Of a stretch of 64,000 nucleotides of DNA, positions 26,579 to 36,315 are shown piece after piece. Within the stretch, counting starts at the first letter, position 1. Each line of letters begins with the position of its first letter. Under the pieces are notes generated by a model that worked only from the letters and a program-made list of their open reading frames with translations, was not told where the DNA came from and did no database searches. This DNA is from Streptomyces sp. WAC05374 (lineage in GTDB: Bacteria; Actinomycetota; Actinomycetes; Streptomycetales; Streptomycetaceae). The translations under genes were made by a program, and so were the position numbers. Where the stretch lies: NCBI RefSeq assembly GCF_004353505.1, contig NZ_SMNQ01000003.1, forward strand, positions 1 to 64,000, read 5' to 3'.

Positions 26579-27943
26579 GTGACGGACAGCGCTGGTACGC
26601 CCCCGGAACCGGACCCCCCGGCAGGGGTGTCCGGTCCGGGCACCCCAGCCGGTGACGGCCCGTCGAAGCGTGGGGCGTCCGGCAAGGGCCGCCCGTCCGG
26701 GAGTGGCGGCAGGAGCGGCAAGGGCGGCAGGAAGCGCCGGAAGCGTCCGGCGCGCCCCGCCGGGCCCGTGCTCCCGCCGGTGGCCGCGCCCGCGGGGCCG
26801 GCCGGGCCCGCCGGACGGCGCCCCGCCCGCTTCCGGCCGCGCGGCCTGCGGGTCCTCGCCTTCGTGGGCGCGCTCGTCGTGCTCGTGGCGGCCGGGGTCG
26901 GGTGGTGGCTGTACAAGAAGCTGGACGAGAACATCACCACCGACCTCTCGGCCGCCGCCGAGCTGGAGCGGTACGAGCGGGAGCGGCCCAGCTCCCTGGT
27001 GCGCGGCGCGCGGAACATCCTGCTGATCGGCTCCGACACGCGCGCCGGGAGCGGGAACGCCCAGTACGGCCGGGACAAGGGCACCCAGCGCTCCGACACG
27101 ACGATCCTGCTGCACCTGGCTGCCCACGGGCGCGGTGTGACGGCGGTGTCCGTGCCGCGTGACCTCATGGTGTGGATCCCGAGCTGCCGCACGCGGGGCG
27201 GCAGCCGGACCACGCCGCAGTTCGCCCAGTTCAACTGGGCCTTCGAGCGCGGCGGCACGGCCTGCACGGTGCGGACGCTGGAGAAGCTGACCGGCATCCG
27301 CGTGGACCACCACGTGGTGATCGACTTCCGGGGCTTCAAGAAGATGGTGGACGCGGTCGGCGGCGTACGGGTGTGCGTGCGCAAGCCCGTCAACGACCCC
27401 GACGCACGGGTCAACCTGAAGGCGGGCGCCCGGACGCTCGACGGCGAGCAGGCCCTGGGTTACGTACGGGCCCGCAAGTCCCTCGGCAACGGCAGCGACA
27501 CCGAACGCATGGACCGCCAGCAGCAGTTCCTCGGCGCGCTCGTCAACAAGGTGCAGAGCAACGGGGTGCTGCTCAACCCGGCGCGTCTCTACCCGGTGCT
27601 GGACGCGGCGACCAGGTCCGTGACGACCGACCCGGGCCTGGACTCCCTGAAGGACTTGTACGACTTGTCCCGGGCGATGCGCAGCGTACCCACGGAAAAG
27701 GTGCAGTTCCTGACCATTCCGCGCCGCCCCTACCGGGACAACCCGAACCGTGACGAACTCGTACAGCCGCGCGCGAACAGCCTGTTCAAGCGCCTGCGTG
27801 ACGACGAACCGGTCGTCGTCGTTCCCGGTGACGGGCAGAACGAGACCGGCAGCGGCGAATCGAGCAGGCGCAAGAGGCGGACGAGCCCTTCCTCGACACC
27901 GACGTTCACGGGCACGAACGCCGCCGTCGGCACATGCTCGTGA
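26579..27943 (+). CDS. LytR-CpsA-Psr (LCP) family protein 1
   Basis: About 454 residues, type II membrane protein. It has a disordered Gly/Arg/Pro-rich cytosolic N-terminus of about 90 residues, TM LRVLAFVGALVVLVAAGVGW, then an extracytoplasmic LCP domain. Motifs: ILLIGSDTRAG (Asp/Arg), DTTILLHLAAHGRGVTAVSV, VPRDLMVWIP, HHVVIDFRGFKKMVDAVGGV and EQALGYVRARKSL. LCP proteins transfer lipid-linked glycopolymers to peptidoglycan. There is no LytR_C domain; the tail is Arg/Ser/Thr-rich. The GTG start was chosen for its position after AAGGAC; an ATG 54 bp upstream is possible. First of five LCP genes in 10 kb. Confidence 0.9.
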   Translation: MTDSAGTPPEPDPPAGVSGPGTPAGDGPSKRGASGKGRPSGSGGRSGKGGRKRRKRPARPAGPVLPPVAAPAGPAGPAGRRPARFRPRGLRVLAFVGALVVLVAAGVGWWLYKKLDENITTDLSAAAELERYERERPSSLVRGARNILLIGSDTRAGSGNAQYGRDKGTQRSDTTILLHLAAHGRGVTAVSVPRDLMVWIPSCRTRGGSRTTPQFAQFNWAFERGGTACTVRTLEKLTGIRVDHHVVIDFRGFKKMVDAVGGVRVCVRKPVNDPDARVNLKAGARTLDGEQALGYVRARKSLGNGSDTERMDRQQQFLGALVNKVQSNGVLLNPARLYPVLDAATRSVTTDPGLDSLKDLYDLSRAMRSVPTEKVQFLTIPRRPYRDNPNRDELVQPRANSLFKRLRDDEPVVVVPGDGQNETGSGESSRRKRRTSPSSTPTFTGTNAAVGTCS

Positions 27944-28177
27944 TGGCTGTGAGTAAAGCGATGCCCAAAGAGGAAGCGGAACTCCATGCGGATTGGGCGG
28001 ATTGCCCGCTTGTAAGGTGCGTGGAATTTGTCACGGACGTCGCCCCACGCTGAACTGGGCGGATAGTGTGACGCGATCCGGTGCTCCCGGCCGTCAGGTC
28101 GCGCACTCGAGATCGTGGAACCGAGCGCCTGACGGGGGAGGCGCCTCGCGTGGCACCGACGGAGGACTCAGGCAACC

Positions 28178-29932
28178 GTGGACGCGCACAGCCGTGGACG
28201 GGCGGACGACATCGACCCCGCCGACCAGTGGGTACTCAACCCGCAGACCGGTAATTACGAACTGCGACTGGATCATTCCACTGAGCAGTCGGCGCCCCCG
28301 GCGCAGTCCACCCGCCCCGCCTCCCGCCGCGCCGCGAACACCTCCAGAACGGCCCCGCCGGCGGCCTCGGGCGGCAGCAGAACGGCCGGCGTCCCCGGCC
28401 AGCGCAGGCGCCGCGCCCCCGGCACTCCGGAGGGTCCCGGCCGCGGCGGCGCCACGCCCCCGGGGGCGGCGGGCCGCCGCAAGCGCAAGCCGCAGAAGTC
28501 CCGCAAGAAGAAGGCCCTGATGTGGACGAGCGGGGTGACGGCCGGCCTGGTCGTCGCCCTCGCCATCACCGGGTACGCCTATTACGAGCACCTCAACTCC
28601 AACATCAGCACCGTGGACATCGCGGGTGCGGGCAGCGGCGGCTTCAAGAAGGACCAGGCCATCAACATCCTGGTCATCGGCACGGACAAGCGGACCGGCG
28701 ACGGCAACGAGGGCTACGGCGACAAGAACAGCGCCGGCCACGCCGACACCACGATCCTCTTCCACGTCTCCAAGGACCGGACGAACGCCACCGCGATGTC
28801 CATCCCGCGGGACCTGATGACCGACATCCCGGACTGCGAGACGAGGACGGCCGACGGCACGAAGGTGATCCCGGGCGAGCAGAACGTCCGGTTCAACACC
28901 AGCCTGGGCCAGGCCGAACGCGACCCCGGCTGCACCATGCGCACGGTCAAGGAGATCACCGGGCTGACCGTCGACCACTTCATGATGGCCGACTTCAACG
29001 CGGTGAAGACGCTGACGACGGCGATCGGCGGCGTCGAGGTGTGCGTGAACAAGGACGTCGACGACAAGCAGTCGAAGCTGAAGCTCACCAAGGGCAAGCA
29101 CGTCATCCAGGGCGAGAACGCCCTCGCGTTCGTCCGCACCCGGCACGCCTTCGGCAACGAGAGCGACCTGGACCGGATCAAGACGCAGCAGCAGTTCCTG
29201 AGCTCGATGATCCGCAAGATGAAGTCGAGCGAGACGCTCACCAGTCCGTCCAAGCTCCTGGACCTCGCGGAGGCCGCCACCGAGGCGCTCACCGTCGACA
29301 CCGGGATAGGGAGCATCAAGAAGCTCCAGGACCTCGGCTCGGAGCTCGCCAAGGTCAACCCCAAGAACATCACCTTCACCACCCTTCCCGTCGTCGACAA
29401 CCCGGCCGAGACGGTGAAGGCCACGGTCGTGGTCGACGAGGCGAAGGCGCAGCCGCTGTTCTCGATGATGCAGAACGACGTCTCCCTCACCGAGGTGAAG
29501 AAGAAGGAGAAGGACGCCAAGGACGCCCAGGCCGCGCTGCTGAAGGGTGCGCGGGCCGAGGCGTCCGAGGTCCGCGTCGACGTGTACAACGGCAGCGGCA
29601 AGACGGGTGCGGCGCAGGGGACCCTGGTCTGGCTCCAGAACGACGCGGGCGTCCTGAAGTCCTCGAACAAGAGCAACGCCCCGCGGGAGATCCCGAAGAC
29701 GACGCTGGAATTCGCGCCGAACCAGGCCGACCAGGCCCGCAAGCTCGCGGACCTGATGGGCCTGCCCGCCACGGCGCTGAAGCAGGGGACGGCGGACGCC
29801 GGGGAGACGGAGCCGATGAAGCTCACGCTCGGCGGGGACTTCAAGGGCGCGGGGGTGCCCATCACCGGTCCGGCGAAGACGCCGGAGGGTGTGCAGAAGG
29901 TAGTGGCAGACAAGCAGGTGTGCGCGGAATGA
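28178..29932 (+). CDS. LCP family protein 2 with LytR_C domain
   Basis: 584 residues. A disordered basic N-terminus ends in RRKRKPQKSRKKKA, followed by TM ALMWTSGVTAGLVVALAITG and the LCP domain (INILVIGTDKRTGDG, DTTILFHVSKDRTNATAMSI, PRDLMTDIPDC, DHFMMADFNAVKTLTTAIGG, ENALAFVRTRHAFG). The C-terminal LytR_C domain begins VRVDVYNGSGKTGAAQGTLV. The GTG is preceded by GGAGGA. A -10-like TAGTGT lies at 28074-28079, but no -35 was found. The next LCP gene starts 11 bp downstream, so they are co-transcribed. Confidence 0.92.
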   Translation: MDAHSRGRADDIDPADQWVLNPQTGNYELRLDHSTEQSAPPAQSTRPASRRAANTSRTAPPAASGGSRTAGVPGQRRRRAPGTPEGPGRGGATPPGAAGRRKRKPQKSRKKKALMWTSGVTAGLVVALAITGYAYYEHLNSNISTVDIAGAGSGGFKKDQAINILVIGTDKRTGDGNEGYGDKNSAGHADTTILFHVSKDRTNATAMSIPRDLMTDIPDCETRTADGTKVIPGEQNVRFNTSLGQAERDPGCTMRTVKEITGLTVDHFMMADFNAVKTLTTAIGGVEVCVNKDVDDKQSKLKLTKGKHVIQGENALAFVRTRHAFGNESDLDRIKTQQQFLSSMIRKMKSSETLTSPSKLLDLAEAATEALTVDTGIGSIKKLQDLGSELAKVNPKNITFTTLPVVDNPAETVKATVVVDEAKAQPLFSMMQNDVSLTEVKKKEKDAKDAQAALLKGARAEASEVRVDVYNGSGKTGAAQGTLVWLQNDAGVLKSSNKSNAPREIPKTTLEFAPNQADQARKLADLMGLPATALKQGTADAGETEPMKLTLGGDFKGAGVPITGPAKTPEGVQKVVADKQVCAE

Positions 29933-29943
29933 CGCATGCCTGA

Positions 29944-31692
29944 ATGACAGGGGGACCTGGGGTGGGACAGAGCAGCGTGCGTGGGGAGGGGACGCGGGAA
30001 GGCGTTCCGCACGCCCGTGAACTGGGCTGGGACGAGGGTCTGTACGACGACTCGGCGTCCGGCGACACGGACGATCCGGCGAAACCGGAGCGGGAGACCG
30101 GGCCGGGGCGGGCGAGACCGGCTGAGGCGGCGGCCGCCGCCGAGGGCGGCGGGGGTCACCGCCGTGGCGGCGGCGCCGGCGGCCGCCGCCGTGCCGGGAA
30201 GGGCGCCGGGCCCGGCCGGAAGGGCAAGCGGCGGGTGCTGCGGTGGAGCGCCTCGGTGCTGTCGCTGCTGATACTGGGCACGGCCGGCGCCGGTTACCTC
30301 TACTACGAGCACCTCAACGGCAAGATCAAGAAGGACGACCTGACGCTCGGCAAGAACAAGATGCCCGAGCACCGGGCGAACGCGGCGGGTCAGACACCGC
30401 TGAACATCCTGCTGATCGGTTCGGACGCGCGGAACTCCAAGGAGAACCAGGACCTCGGCGGCGGCCGGGACACCTTCGACGGTCCCCCGCTCGCCGACGT
30501 GCAGATGCTGTTGCACCTCTCGGCCGACCGCAGCAACGTCTCCGTGGTGAGCATGCCGCGCGACACCATGCTGAAGATCCCCGAGTGCCAGGACCCGGAC
30601 ACCGGCAAGGTGTACCGGGAAAGCCTGTTCGCCCAGACCAACGAGTCGCTGAACCGCGGTGGTCCGGGCTGCACGGTGGCGACCTGGGTCGAGCTGACCG
30701 GCATCCCCATCGACCACTTCATGATGATCGACTTCGCCGGTGTGGTGTCCATGGCCGACGCCATCGGCGGCGTACCCGTCTGCGTCGACAAGAACATCGA
30801 GTCCCGCACCAGCGACGGCAAGGGATCGGGCCTGAAGCTGCCCGCGGGCACGCACCCCATCAAGGGCGAGCAGGCACTCCAGTGGCTGCGCACCCGGTAC
30901 GGCTGGGTGGGCGGCACCGACCTGGAGCGGGCCAAGGCGCAGCACATGTACATGAACTCGATGGTGCGCGAGCTGCGCAAGAACGCGAAGCTCACCGACC
31001 CCAACAAGCTGCGCAAGCTCGCCGAGGCGGCCATCGAGGCGCTCACCGTCGACAAGGACCTCGACACCATCGGCAAGCTGTACGACGTGGCCGACCAGCT
31101 CAGGAGCGTCCCGACCGGGCGCATCACCATGACGACGCTGCCCAACTTCTACTCGACGCGCCGGGCCGGCAAGGTCGAGCTGAAGGCGGACGAGGCCGAG
31201 GAGCTGTTCCGGATGATCCGCGAGGACATCCCGCTCGACGGCAGGCCGTCCAAGCGCGCCACGCCCACGGCCACCAAGGACGAGGCGGCACCGCCCGCCG
31301 AGACGGAGGTGACCGTCCGAAACGGCACCTACACCGACCAGTTGGGGTCGGCGCGGGGGCGGGCGACCACGGTCGCCGGGCTGCTGGCCGCCAAGGGCTA
31401 CACCCTGGCCGAGGCCGACACGCTCACCCCGCGCCAGGCCAAGACGGTGGTCCAGTTCCCGAGCGCGGACCTGGAGGGCGACGCGCAGGCCGTCGCCAAG
31501 GCCCTGGGCATCCCGGCCGGTTCGGTGAAGAAGTCCGACCAGGTCCAGGGCATCACCCTGATCGTGGGCGCCGACTGGCGCGAGGGCGACACCTACCCGA
31601 AGGCGAAGGCCACGGGGAAGGCGCCCGGGTCCAACACCAGCAGGGCCGACCAGACCGGCTGCATGACGGTGGACCCCAACTTCACCTGGTGA
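29944..31692 (+). CDS. LCP family protein 3 with LytR_C domain
   Basis: 582 residues; closest in layout to LCP protein 2. A Gly/Arg/Ala-rich N-terminus of about 95 residues, TM ASVLSLLILGTAGAGYLYYE, then NILLIGSDARNSKENQDLGG, VQMLLHLSADRSNVSVVSMP, PRDTMLKIPEC, DHFMMIDFAGVVSMADAIGG and EQALQWLRTRYGWVGGTD. The C-terminal part (TEVTVRNGTYTDQLGSARGR) is a LytR_C domain. The active-site Asp/Arg set is kept. An internal GTG 18 nt downstream is an alternative start. It is convergent with the GT2 gene, 7 bp apart. Confidence 0.92.
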   Translation: MTGGPGVGQSSVRGEGTREGVPHARELGWDEGLYDDSASGDTDDPAKPERETGPGRARPAEAAAAAEGGGGHRRGGGAGGRRRAGKGAGPGRKGKRRVLRWSASVLSLLILGTAGAGYLYYEHLNGKIKKDDLTLGKNKMPEHRANAAGQTPLNILLIGSDARNSKENQDLGGGRDTFDGPPLADVQMLLHLSADRSNVSVVSMPRDTMLKIPECQDPDTGKVYRESLFAQTNESLNRGGPGCTVATWVELTGIPIDHFMMIDFAGVVSMADAIGGVPVCVDKNIESRTSDGKGSGLKLPAGTHPIKGEQALQWLRTRYGWVGGTDLERAKAQHMYMNSMVRELRKNAKLTDPNKLRKLAEAAIEALTVDKDLDTIGKLYDVADQLRSVPTGRITMTTLPNFYSTRRAGKVELKADEAEELFRMIREDIPLDGRPSKRATPTATKDEAAPPAETEVTVRNGTYTDQLGSARGRATTVAGLLAAKGYTLAEADTLTPRQAKTVVQFPSADLEGDAQAVAKALGIPAGSVKKSDQVQGITLIVGADWREGDTYPKAKATGKAPGSNTSRADQTGCMTVDPNFTW

Positions 31693-31699
31693 CCAGGCG

Positions 31700-32722
31700 C
31701 TACGCCGCCGTCCGGACGACCGCCGGGCGGCGGCTGGCGATGACCTTGCGGGCCAGCGAGCGCGGGCTCGTGAGGAATCCGTACCCCCACGACATGTGCA
31801 TCGTCGCCAGCGCCACCGGGATCTGGAGCCGTGCCTTCAGCGGCAGGCCCTTGCCGGCCGGGACGGACCCGGCGACGATCGCCGCGAGGTAGCCGCCCGG
31901 GATCACGAAGCCGAACGGGGTGAGCGTCGCGCCCACCACGACACCCGCGGCGATGGCGCACACGGCGGTCGGCGGCGCCAGGTAGCGCAGGTTGATGGAG
32001 CCCTGGTGGTAGCGGGCGACGACGTGGCGCCACCGGCCGTAGTCCTTGTACTGCTTCGCCAGCGCCCGCACGCTCGGGCGCGGGCGGTACTGGACCCGCA
32101 GCTCGGGCGAGAACCAGATCAGGCCGCCCGCCTCGCGGATGCGGAAGTTCAGCTCCCAGTCCTGGGCGCGGATGAACTCCTCGTTGTAGCCGCCCTGCTG
32201 CTCCAGCGCCTCGCGCCGGAACACGCCCAGGTAGACGGTCTCGGCCGGGCCGGCCTCGCCACCGGTGTGGAAGGCCGCGTTGCCGACGCCGATCCTCGAC
32301 GTCATCGCGGCGGCGACGGCGTGCTCCCAGTCGTTCTCGCCCTCGGCGTGCATGATGCCGCCGACGTTCTGCGCGCCGGTCTCCTCGAGCAGGCGGACCG
32401 CGGTCGCGATGTAGTTGGGCGAGAGCATGCCGTGCCCGTCCACCCGCACCACGATCGGGTGACGTGACGCCTTGATCGCGGCGTTGAGGGCCGCGGGAGT
32501 GCGCCCGGTGGGGTTCGGCACCGTGTGGACGCGCGGGTCCTCCCGCACGAGCTCGGCGGCGATCTCGTCCGTACGGTCCGTGGACGGGCCGAGGGCGATC
32601 ACCACCTCCATCTCGCCGTCGTACTCCTGCTCGAGGATGTGACGGACCGAGGCGCGCAGATGCCGCTCCTCATTGAGGACCGGCATGATCACGGAAACCG
32701 GGGGGGACGTCATGGCGTTCAT
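31700..32722 (-). CDS. Family 2 glycosyltransferase
   Basis: A 340-residue inverting glycosyltransferase. N-terminal GT-A domain: PPVSVIMPVLNEERHLRASV, EVVIALGPSTDRTDEIAAEL, IVVRVDGHGMLSPNYIATA (DxD-like Asp-Gly-His), FIRAQDWELNFRIREAGGLI with the acceptor-base ED/QD region, and RALAKQYKDYGRWRHVVARY. Hydrophobic segments follow from about 245 (AVCAIAAGVVVGATLTPFGF, GYLAAIVAGSVPAG). It looks like an ExoA-type enzyme working at the membrane on exopolysaccharide or a cell-wall glycopolymer. Its placement among LCP genes, on the opposite strand, suggests it makes what they attach, but that is inference. Confidence 0.9.
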   Translation of the reverse strand: MNAMTSPPVSVIMPVLNEERHLRASVRHILEQEYDGEMEVVIALGPSTDRTDEIAAELVREDPRVHTVPNPTGRTPAALNAAIKASRHPIVVRVDGHGMLSPNYIATAVRLLEETGAQNVGGIMHAEGENDWEHAVAAAMTSRIGVGNAAFHTGGEAGPAETVYLGVFRREALEQQGGYNEEFIRAQDWELNFRIREAGGLIWFSPELRVQYRPRPSVRALAKQYKDYGRWRHVVARYHQGSINLRYLAPPTAVCAIAAGVVVGATLTPFGFVIPGGYLAAIVAGSVPAGKGLPLKARLQIPVALATMHMSWGYGFLTSPRSLARKVIASRRPAVVRTAA

Positions 32723-32845
32723 CGCCTGTCACGTTACCGCGAACGGGGGACGCTGGTGCGCGCCGCCCGGGTGGTGCGGGCGGTCACTGATCGTATGGGC
32801 CTACTGTGCTCACTATTCCCCCAGCCGCCCGCGGAGGTGTCCTTC

Positions 32846-34324
32846 GTGCCCACGCCGCCCCGCCGCCCCGCCGCTCCCCGGCCCCCCGCCCCGGGGCGGC
32901 CGAGACGGGCCCCGGCGCCGGCACCGGCGGTGCGGCGGCCCCGGCCCCGGTGGCGGACGCGGCTGGCGACGGCCGTGTCGGTGCTGGTCCTGGCGGCGGG
33001 CGGGATCGGCCACGCGATCGTCACCAGCTTCGACACCCAGATCAGCCGGGTCGACCCGTTCAAGGACATGAAGAACCGCCCCGCCCCGGGCCACGGCACC
33101 AACATCCTGGTCGTCGGCACCGACGGCCGCGACAGGATCACCCCGCGTGAGAAGGAGAAGTACCGCCTCGGCGGCGCCCCCTGCCGCTGCACCGACACGA
33201 TCATGCTGGTGCACATCTCCGCCGACCGTAAGCGGGCGAGCATGGTGTCGCTGCCGCGCGACTCGTACGCCGAGATCCCCCCGCACACCGACGCCACCAC
33301 CGGCAAGCGGCACCAGCGGCACCCGCTGAAGCTGAACGCCGCGTACGCCGAGGGCGGGCCGAACCTCACCGTGCGGACCGTCGAGCACATGACCGGGGTC
33401 AAGATCGACCACTACCTGGAGCTGGACTTCACCAGCTTCATGCGGACCGTCGACGCCATCGGCGGGGTGGAGGTCTGCACCGCCAAGCCGATGAAGGACG
33501 CGTACACCGGGCTCGACCTGCCGGCCGGCACCCACAAGCTGGACGGCGGGGCCGCCCTGCAGTACGTGCGCTCCCGCCATGTCGACGGGGCGTCCGACCT
33601 GGGCCGCATGCAGCGGCAGCAGCGGTTCGTGGCGGCCCTGATCGACCAGGCGACCAGCAACGGCACCCTGCTCAACCCGGTGAGGTTCCAGCAGGTGTCC
33701 ACCGCGATGCTCAGCTCGGTGCGGGCGGACGAGGGCTTCGGCGCGCAGCAGATGCTGGCCCTCGCCAAGGCGATGCGCGGCTTCACGGCGGCGTCGTCCG
33801 AGTTCACCTCCGTACCGGTCGCCAGCACCAGCTTCCCGGTGAAGGGCATCGGCTCGACGGTGAAGTGGGACCCGGTGAAGGCCGGGCGGCTGTTCGCCGC
33901 GGTACGCGCGGACAAGCCGCTGGCCCCGTACGCGGCCCGCGGCACGGTCCGCAAGAAGCTGGTGGAGGTCTCGCCGCAGCAGATCCGCGTGCAGGTCTAC
34001 AACGGCACCCTGGTGCACGGCCTGGGCGCCCGGATCGACACGGCGCTGCGGGCGACCGGTTTCAGGACGAGCGCGACGGCCCTGAACTGGCCGCGGCGTG
34101 ACGTACGCCGCACGATCGTCTGGTTCGACCCCCGCTGGGACCGCTCCGCCCGCTCCCTGGCCACGGCGCTGCCGGGCTGCGAGCTGCGGCCGGTGTGGGG
34201 TCAGGGCGCGACGTTCAAGGTCACGGCCGGTGCCAACTTCGCGGGCGTCCTGCCGGTGCGGGCGGAGAACGCCTTCCAGGGCGAGTTCGGCGTGGTCACC
34301 GGCGACCAGGTGATCTGCGCCTGA
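32846..34324 (+). CDS. LCP family protein 4 with LytR_C domain
   Basis: 492 residues from the GTG preceded by GGAGGTG (an ATG 51 bp upstream is possible but has a poorer site). Pro/Arg-rich N-terminus, TM LATAVSVLVLAAGGIGHAIV, LCP domain with NILVVGTDGRDRITPREKEK, DTIMLVHISADRKRASMVSL, PRDSYAEIPPH, DHYLELDFTSFMRTVDAIGG and AALQYVRSRHVDGASDLGRM. LytR_C domain starts IRVQVYNGTLVHGLGARIDT. It lies divergent from the GT2 gene, sharing a 120-bp promoter region. Confidence 0.91.
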   Translation: MPTPPRRPAAPRPPAPGRPRRAPAPAPAVRRPRPRWRTRLATAVSVLVLAAGGIGHAIVTSFDTQISRVDPFKDMKNRPAPGHGTNILVVGTDGRDRITPREKEKYRLGGAPCRCTDTIMLVHISADRKRASMVSLPRDSYAEIPPHTDATTGKRHQRHPLKLNAAYAEGGPNLTVRTVEHMTGVKIDHYLELDFTSFMRTVDAIGGVEVCTAKPMKDAYTGLDLPAGTHKLDGGAALQYVRSRHVDGASDLGRMQRQQRFVAALIDQATSNGTLLNPVRFQQVSTAMLSSVRADEGFGAQQMLALAKAMRGFTAASSEFTSVPVASTSFPVKGIGSTVKWDPVKAGRLFAAVRADKPLAPYAARGTVRKKLVEVSPQQIRVQVYNGTLVHGLGARIDTALRATGFRTSATALNWPRRDVRRTIVWFDPRWDRSARSLATALPGCELRPVWGQGATFKVTAGANFAGVLPVRAENAFQGEFGVVTGDQVICA

Positions 34325-34349
34325 CCCCACGGGGGCGCGGTGGGCGCGG

Positions 34350-34886
34350 TCAGTCCTCCATGCCCTCCGCGGCCCGCTTCTCGCGCAGCTCCTTGATGGC
34401 GCGGCGGCGGGCGAGGCGGTGGGTGCGGCGGATCTGCGCCTCCTGGTAGCGGCGCTTGTCGCGCTCGGTCTCCGGGATCACCGGCGGTACGGGCCGGGGC
34501 TTGCCGTCCGCGTCGACGGCGGCGAAGACCAGGTAGGCCGAGCCGACCTGGGTGGCGGGCGTGGACTCGTTCCACCGCTCGGCCAGGACCCGGACGCCCA
34601 CCTCCATGGAGGACCGGCCGGTCCAGTTGACCTGGGCCTTCACATGGACCAGGTCGCCCACGCGGACCGGCTCCAGGAACACCATCTCGTCCATCGACGC
34701 CGTCACGGCCGGTCCGCCGGAGTGGCGGCCCGCGACGGCACCCGCCGCGTCGTCCACCAACTTCATGATCACGCCGCCGTGCACGGTGCCGAGGAGGTTG
34801 GTGTCACTGCCGGTCATGATGTGGCTGAGGGTGGTGCGGGACGCCGCGGTGGGCTTTCCTCGCAGCTCGGAGGCCTGATCTGTCAT
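34350..34886 (-). CDS. Acyl-CoA thioesterase (hotdog fold)
   Basis: A 178-residue hotdog thioesterase of the YciA/BFIT class: TGSDTNLLGTVHGGVIMKLV with the catalytic-loop Asp/His region and DDAAGAVAGRHSGGPAVTAS. MVFLEPVRVGDLVHVKAQVN and MEVGVRVLAERWNE form the central sheet. The C-terminal basic helix (EAQIRRTHRLARRRAIKELR) may be disordered. It would release CoA from acyl-CoAs; chain length is unclear. The ATG has GGAGG very close upstream; a GTG 9 nt further up is an alternative. It lies between two LCP genes on the opposite strand. Confidence 0.88.
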   Translation of the reverse strand: MTDQASELRGKPTAASRTTLSHIMTGSDTNLLGTVHGGVIMKLVDDAAGAVAGRHSGGPAVTASMDEMVFLEPVRVGDLVHVKAQVNWTGRSSMEVGVRVLAERWNESTPATQVGSAYLVFAAVDADGKPRPVPPVIPETERDKRRYQEAQIRRTHRLARRRAIKELREKRAAEGMED

Positions 34887-35005
34887 GCCCTCCACCCTAT
34901 GCCCGAGTCCGTCCCGCCCCTCATTGCATCAGGTTCGCTACAGCCGCGGTCCGATTCGCCACCCACCCTGTCGGCCCGCGGGGAGCGGCCTGCACACTGG
35001 TGCGC

Positions 35006-36274
35006 ATGAACGACTGGCCCGAAGGATGGACCGACGACCGCAACGCGCGTTACGGCCGTGGCAGCGCCGATGCCCAGCCCGAGGGCGCCCGCAGGATGCG
35101 CCAGGTGCGGCGCCCCGCCGCGCCGCCGCAGCACCCGCCGGCCCCGCCGGTCCCCCAGCAGCAGTCGCGGGGGTACGACGACGCCTACGACAGCGGCTAC
35201 AACACCGGGCAGGTCTACGGCAGCCCGCAGGGCGGCGGCCGTGGCGGCGGCCCCCGCGTCCCCGACCGCGGCGCGGTCCGGGCCCCCGGTCCGGCGCCCG
35301 ACTGGCGCCGCCGCATCAAGATCGGGTCGATCGTTGTCCTGGTCGCCGTGCTCGGCACGACGATCGGCACGTACTTCTGGGCCGACGGCAAGATGCGCCG
35401 CGAGGTCGACCTCGCCAAGGTCATCGACCGCCCCAAGGAGGGCGACTGCACGACGTACCTGATCGTCGGCTCCGACAGCCGTGAGGGCATGACGGCCGAG
35501 GAGAAGAAGAAGCTGCACACGGGCTCCGCCGAGGGCAAGCGCACCGACTCGATGATGATCCTGGCGGCCTGCGGCAGCGGGAACACCATGATCTCGCTGC
35601 CCCGCGACTCGGACGTGGAGATCCCCTCCTTCGTGGGCTCCGAGTCCGGCAAGACCTTCCCGGCCCAGGGCCGCCGGGTGAAGCTGAACGCCGCGTACGC
35701 CGAGGACGGCCCCGAGCTGCTGGTGCGCACGGTGGAGCACAACACCGGGCTGCGCATCGACCACTACGCCGAGATCGGCTTCGCCGGCTTCGCGAACATC
35801 GTCGACGCCCTCGGCGGTGTCGAGATGAACATCGAGAAGGGCTTCAAGGACAAGAAGTCCGGTGCCGACTTCCAGGCCGGCAAGCAGACCCTCAACGGCG
35901 AGCAGGCCCTGGCCTTCGTCCGCACCCGGTACGCCTTCGCCGAGTCGGACCTGGCGCGGACGAAGAACCAGCAGAAGTTCCTGTCGGCACTGGCGAGCCA
36001 GGCGGCGACGCCGGGCACGATCCTCAACCCGTTCAAGCTCTACCCGACGATGGGCGCGGGCCTGGACACCCTGATCGTCGACAAGGACATGTCGCTGTTC
36101 GACCTGGGCGAGATGTTCTTCGCGATGAAGGGGATCAGCGGCGGCGACGGCACGTCGATGAACATGCCGATCAACGGCACCCGCGGCGGCAACCTGGTCT
36201 GGGACAAGGCGAAGGTGCAGCAACTGGTGCAGCAGATCCAGAACGACGAGAAGGTGACCGTCACGGGCAACTGA
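35006..36274 (+). CDS. LCP family protein 5 without LytR_C domain
   Basis: 422 residues. The N-terminal 95 residues are disordered, rich in Pro, Gln, Tyr and Gly (RGYDDAYDSGYNTGQVYGSP). TM IKIGSIVVLVAVLGTTIGTY, then YLIVGSDSREGMTAEEKKKL, DSMMILAACGSGNTMISLPR, DHYAEIGFAGFANIVDALGG and EQALAFVRTRYAFAESDLAR. It ends soon after the LCP domain. The ATG is 6 nt inside a GTG frame (GTGCGCATG); no clear Shine-Dalgarno. Downstream is a strong inverted repeat. Confidence 0.91.
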   Translation: MNDWPEGWTDDRNARYGRGSADAQPEGARRMRQVRRPAAPPQHPPAPPVPQQQSRGYDDAYDSGYNTGQVYGSPQGGGRGGGPRVPDRGAVRAPGPAPDWRRRIKIGSIVVLVAVLGTTIGTYFWADGKMRREVDLAKVIDRPKEGDCTTYLIVGSDSREGMTAEEKKKLHTGSAEGKRTDSMMILAACGSGNTMISLPRDSDVEIPSFVGSESGKTFPAQGRRVKLNAAYAEDGPELLVRTVEHNTGLRIDHYAEIGFAGFANIVDALGGVEMNIEKGFKDKKSGADFQAGKQTLNGEQALAFVRTRYAFAESDLARTKNQQKFLSALASQAATPGTILNPFKLYPTMGAGLDTLIVDKDMSLFDLGEMFFAMKGISGGDGTSMNMPINGTRGGNLVWDKAKVQQLVQQIQNDEKVTVTGN

Positions 36275-36280
36275 CGGTGC

Positions 36281-36315
36281 CGCGTCCGGGGGCCGGAGGT
36301 CAGCTCCCGGACGCG
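36281..36315. terminator. Bidirectional terminator between LCP 5 and DUF397 genes
   Basis: A perfect 10-bp inverted repeat, CGCGTCCGGG (36281-36290) with CCCGGACGCG (36306-36315), between two convergent genes. It overlaps the last codons of the downstream DUF397 gene. Confidence 0.6.
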
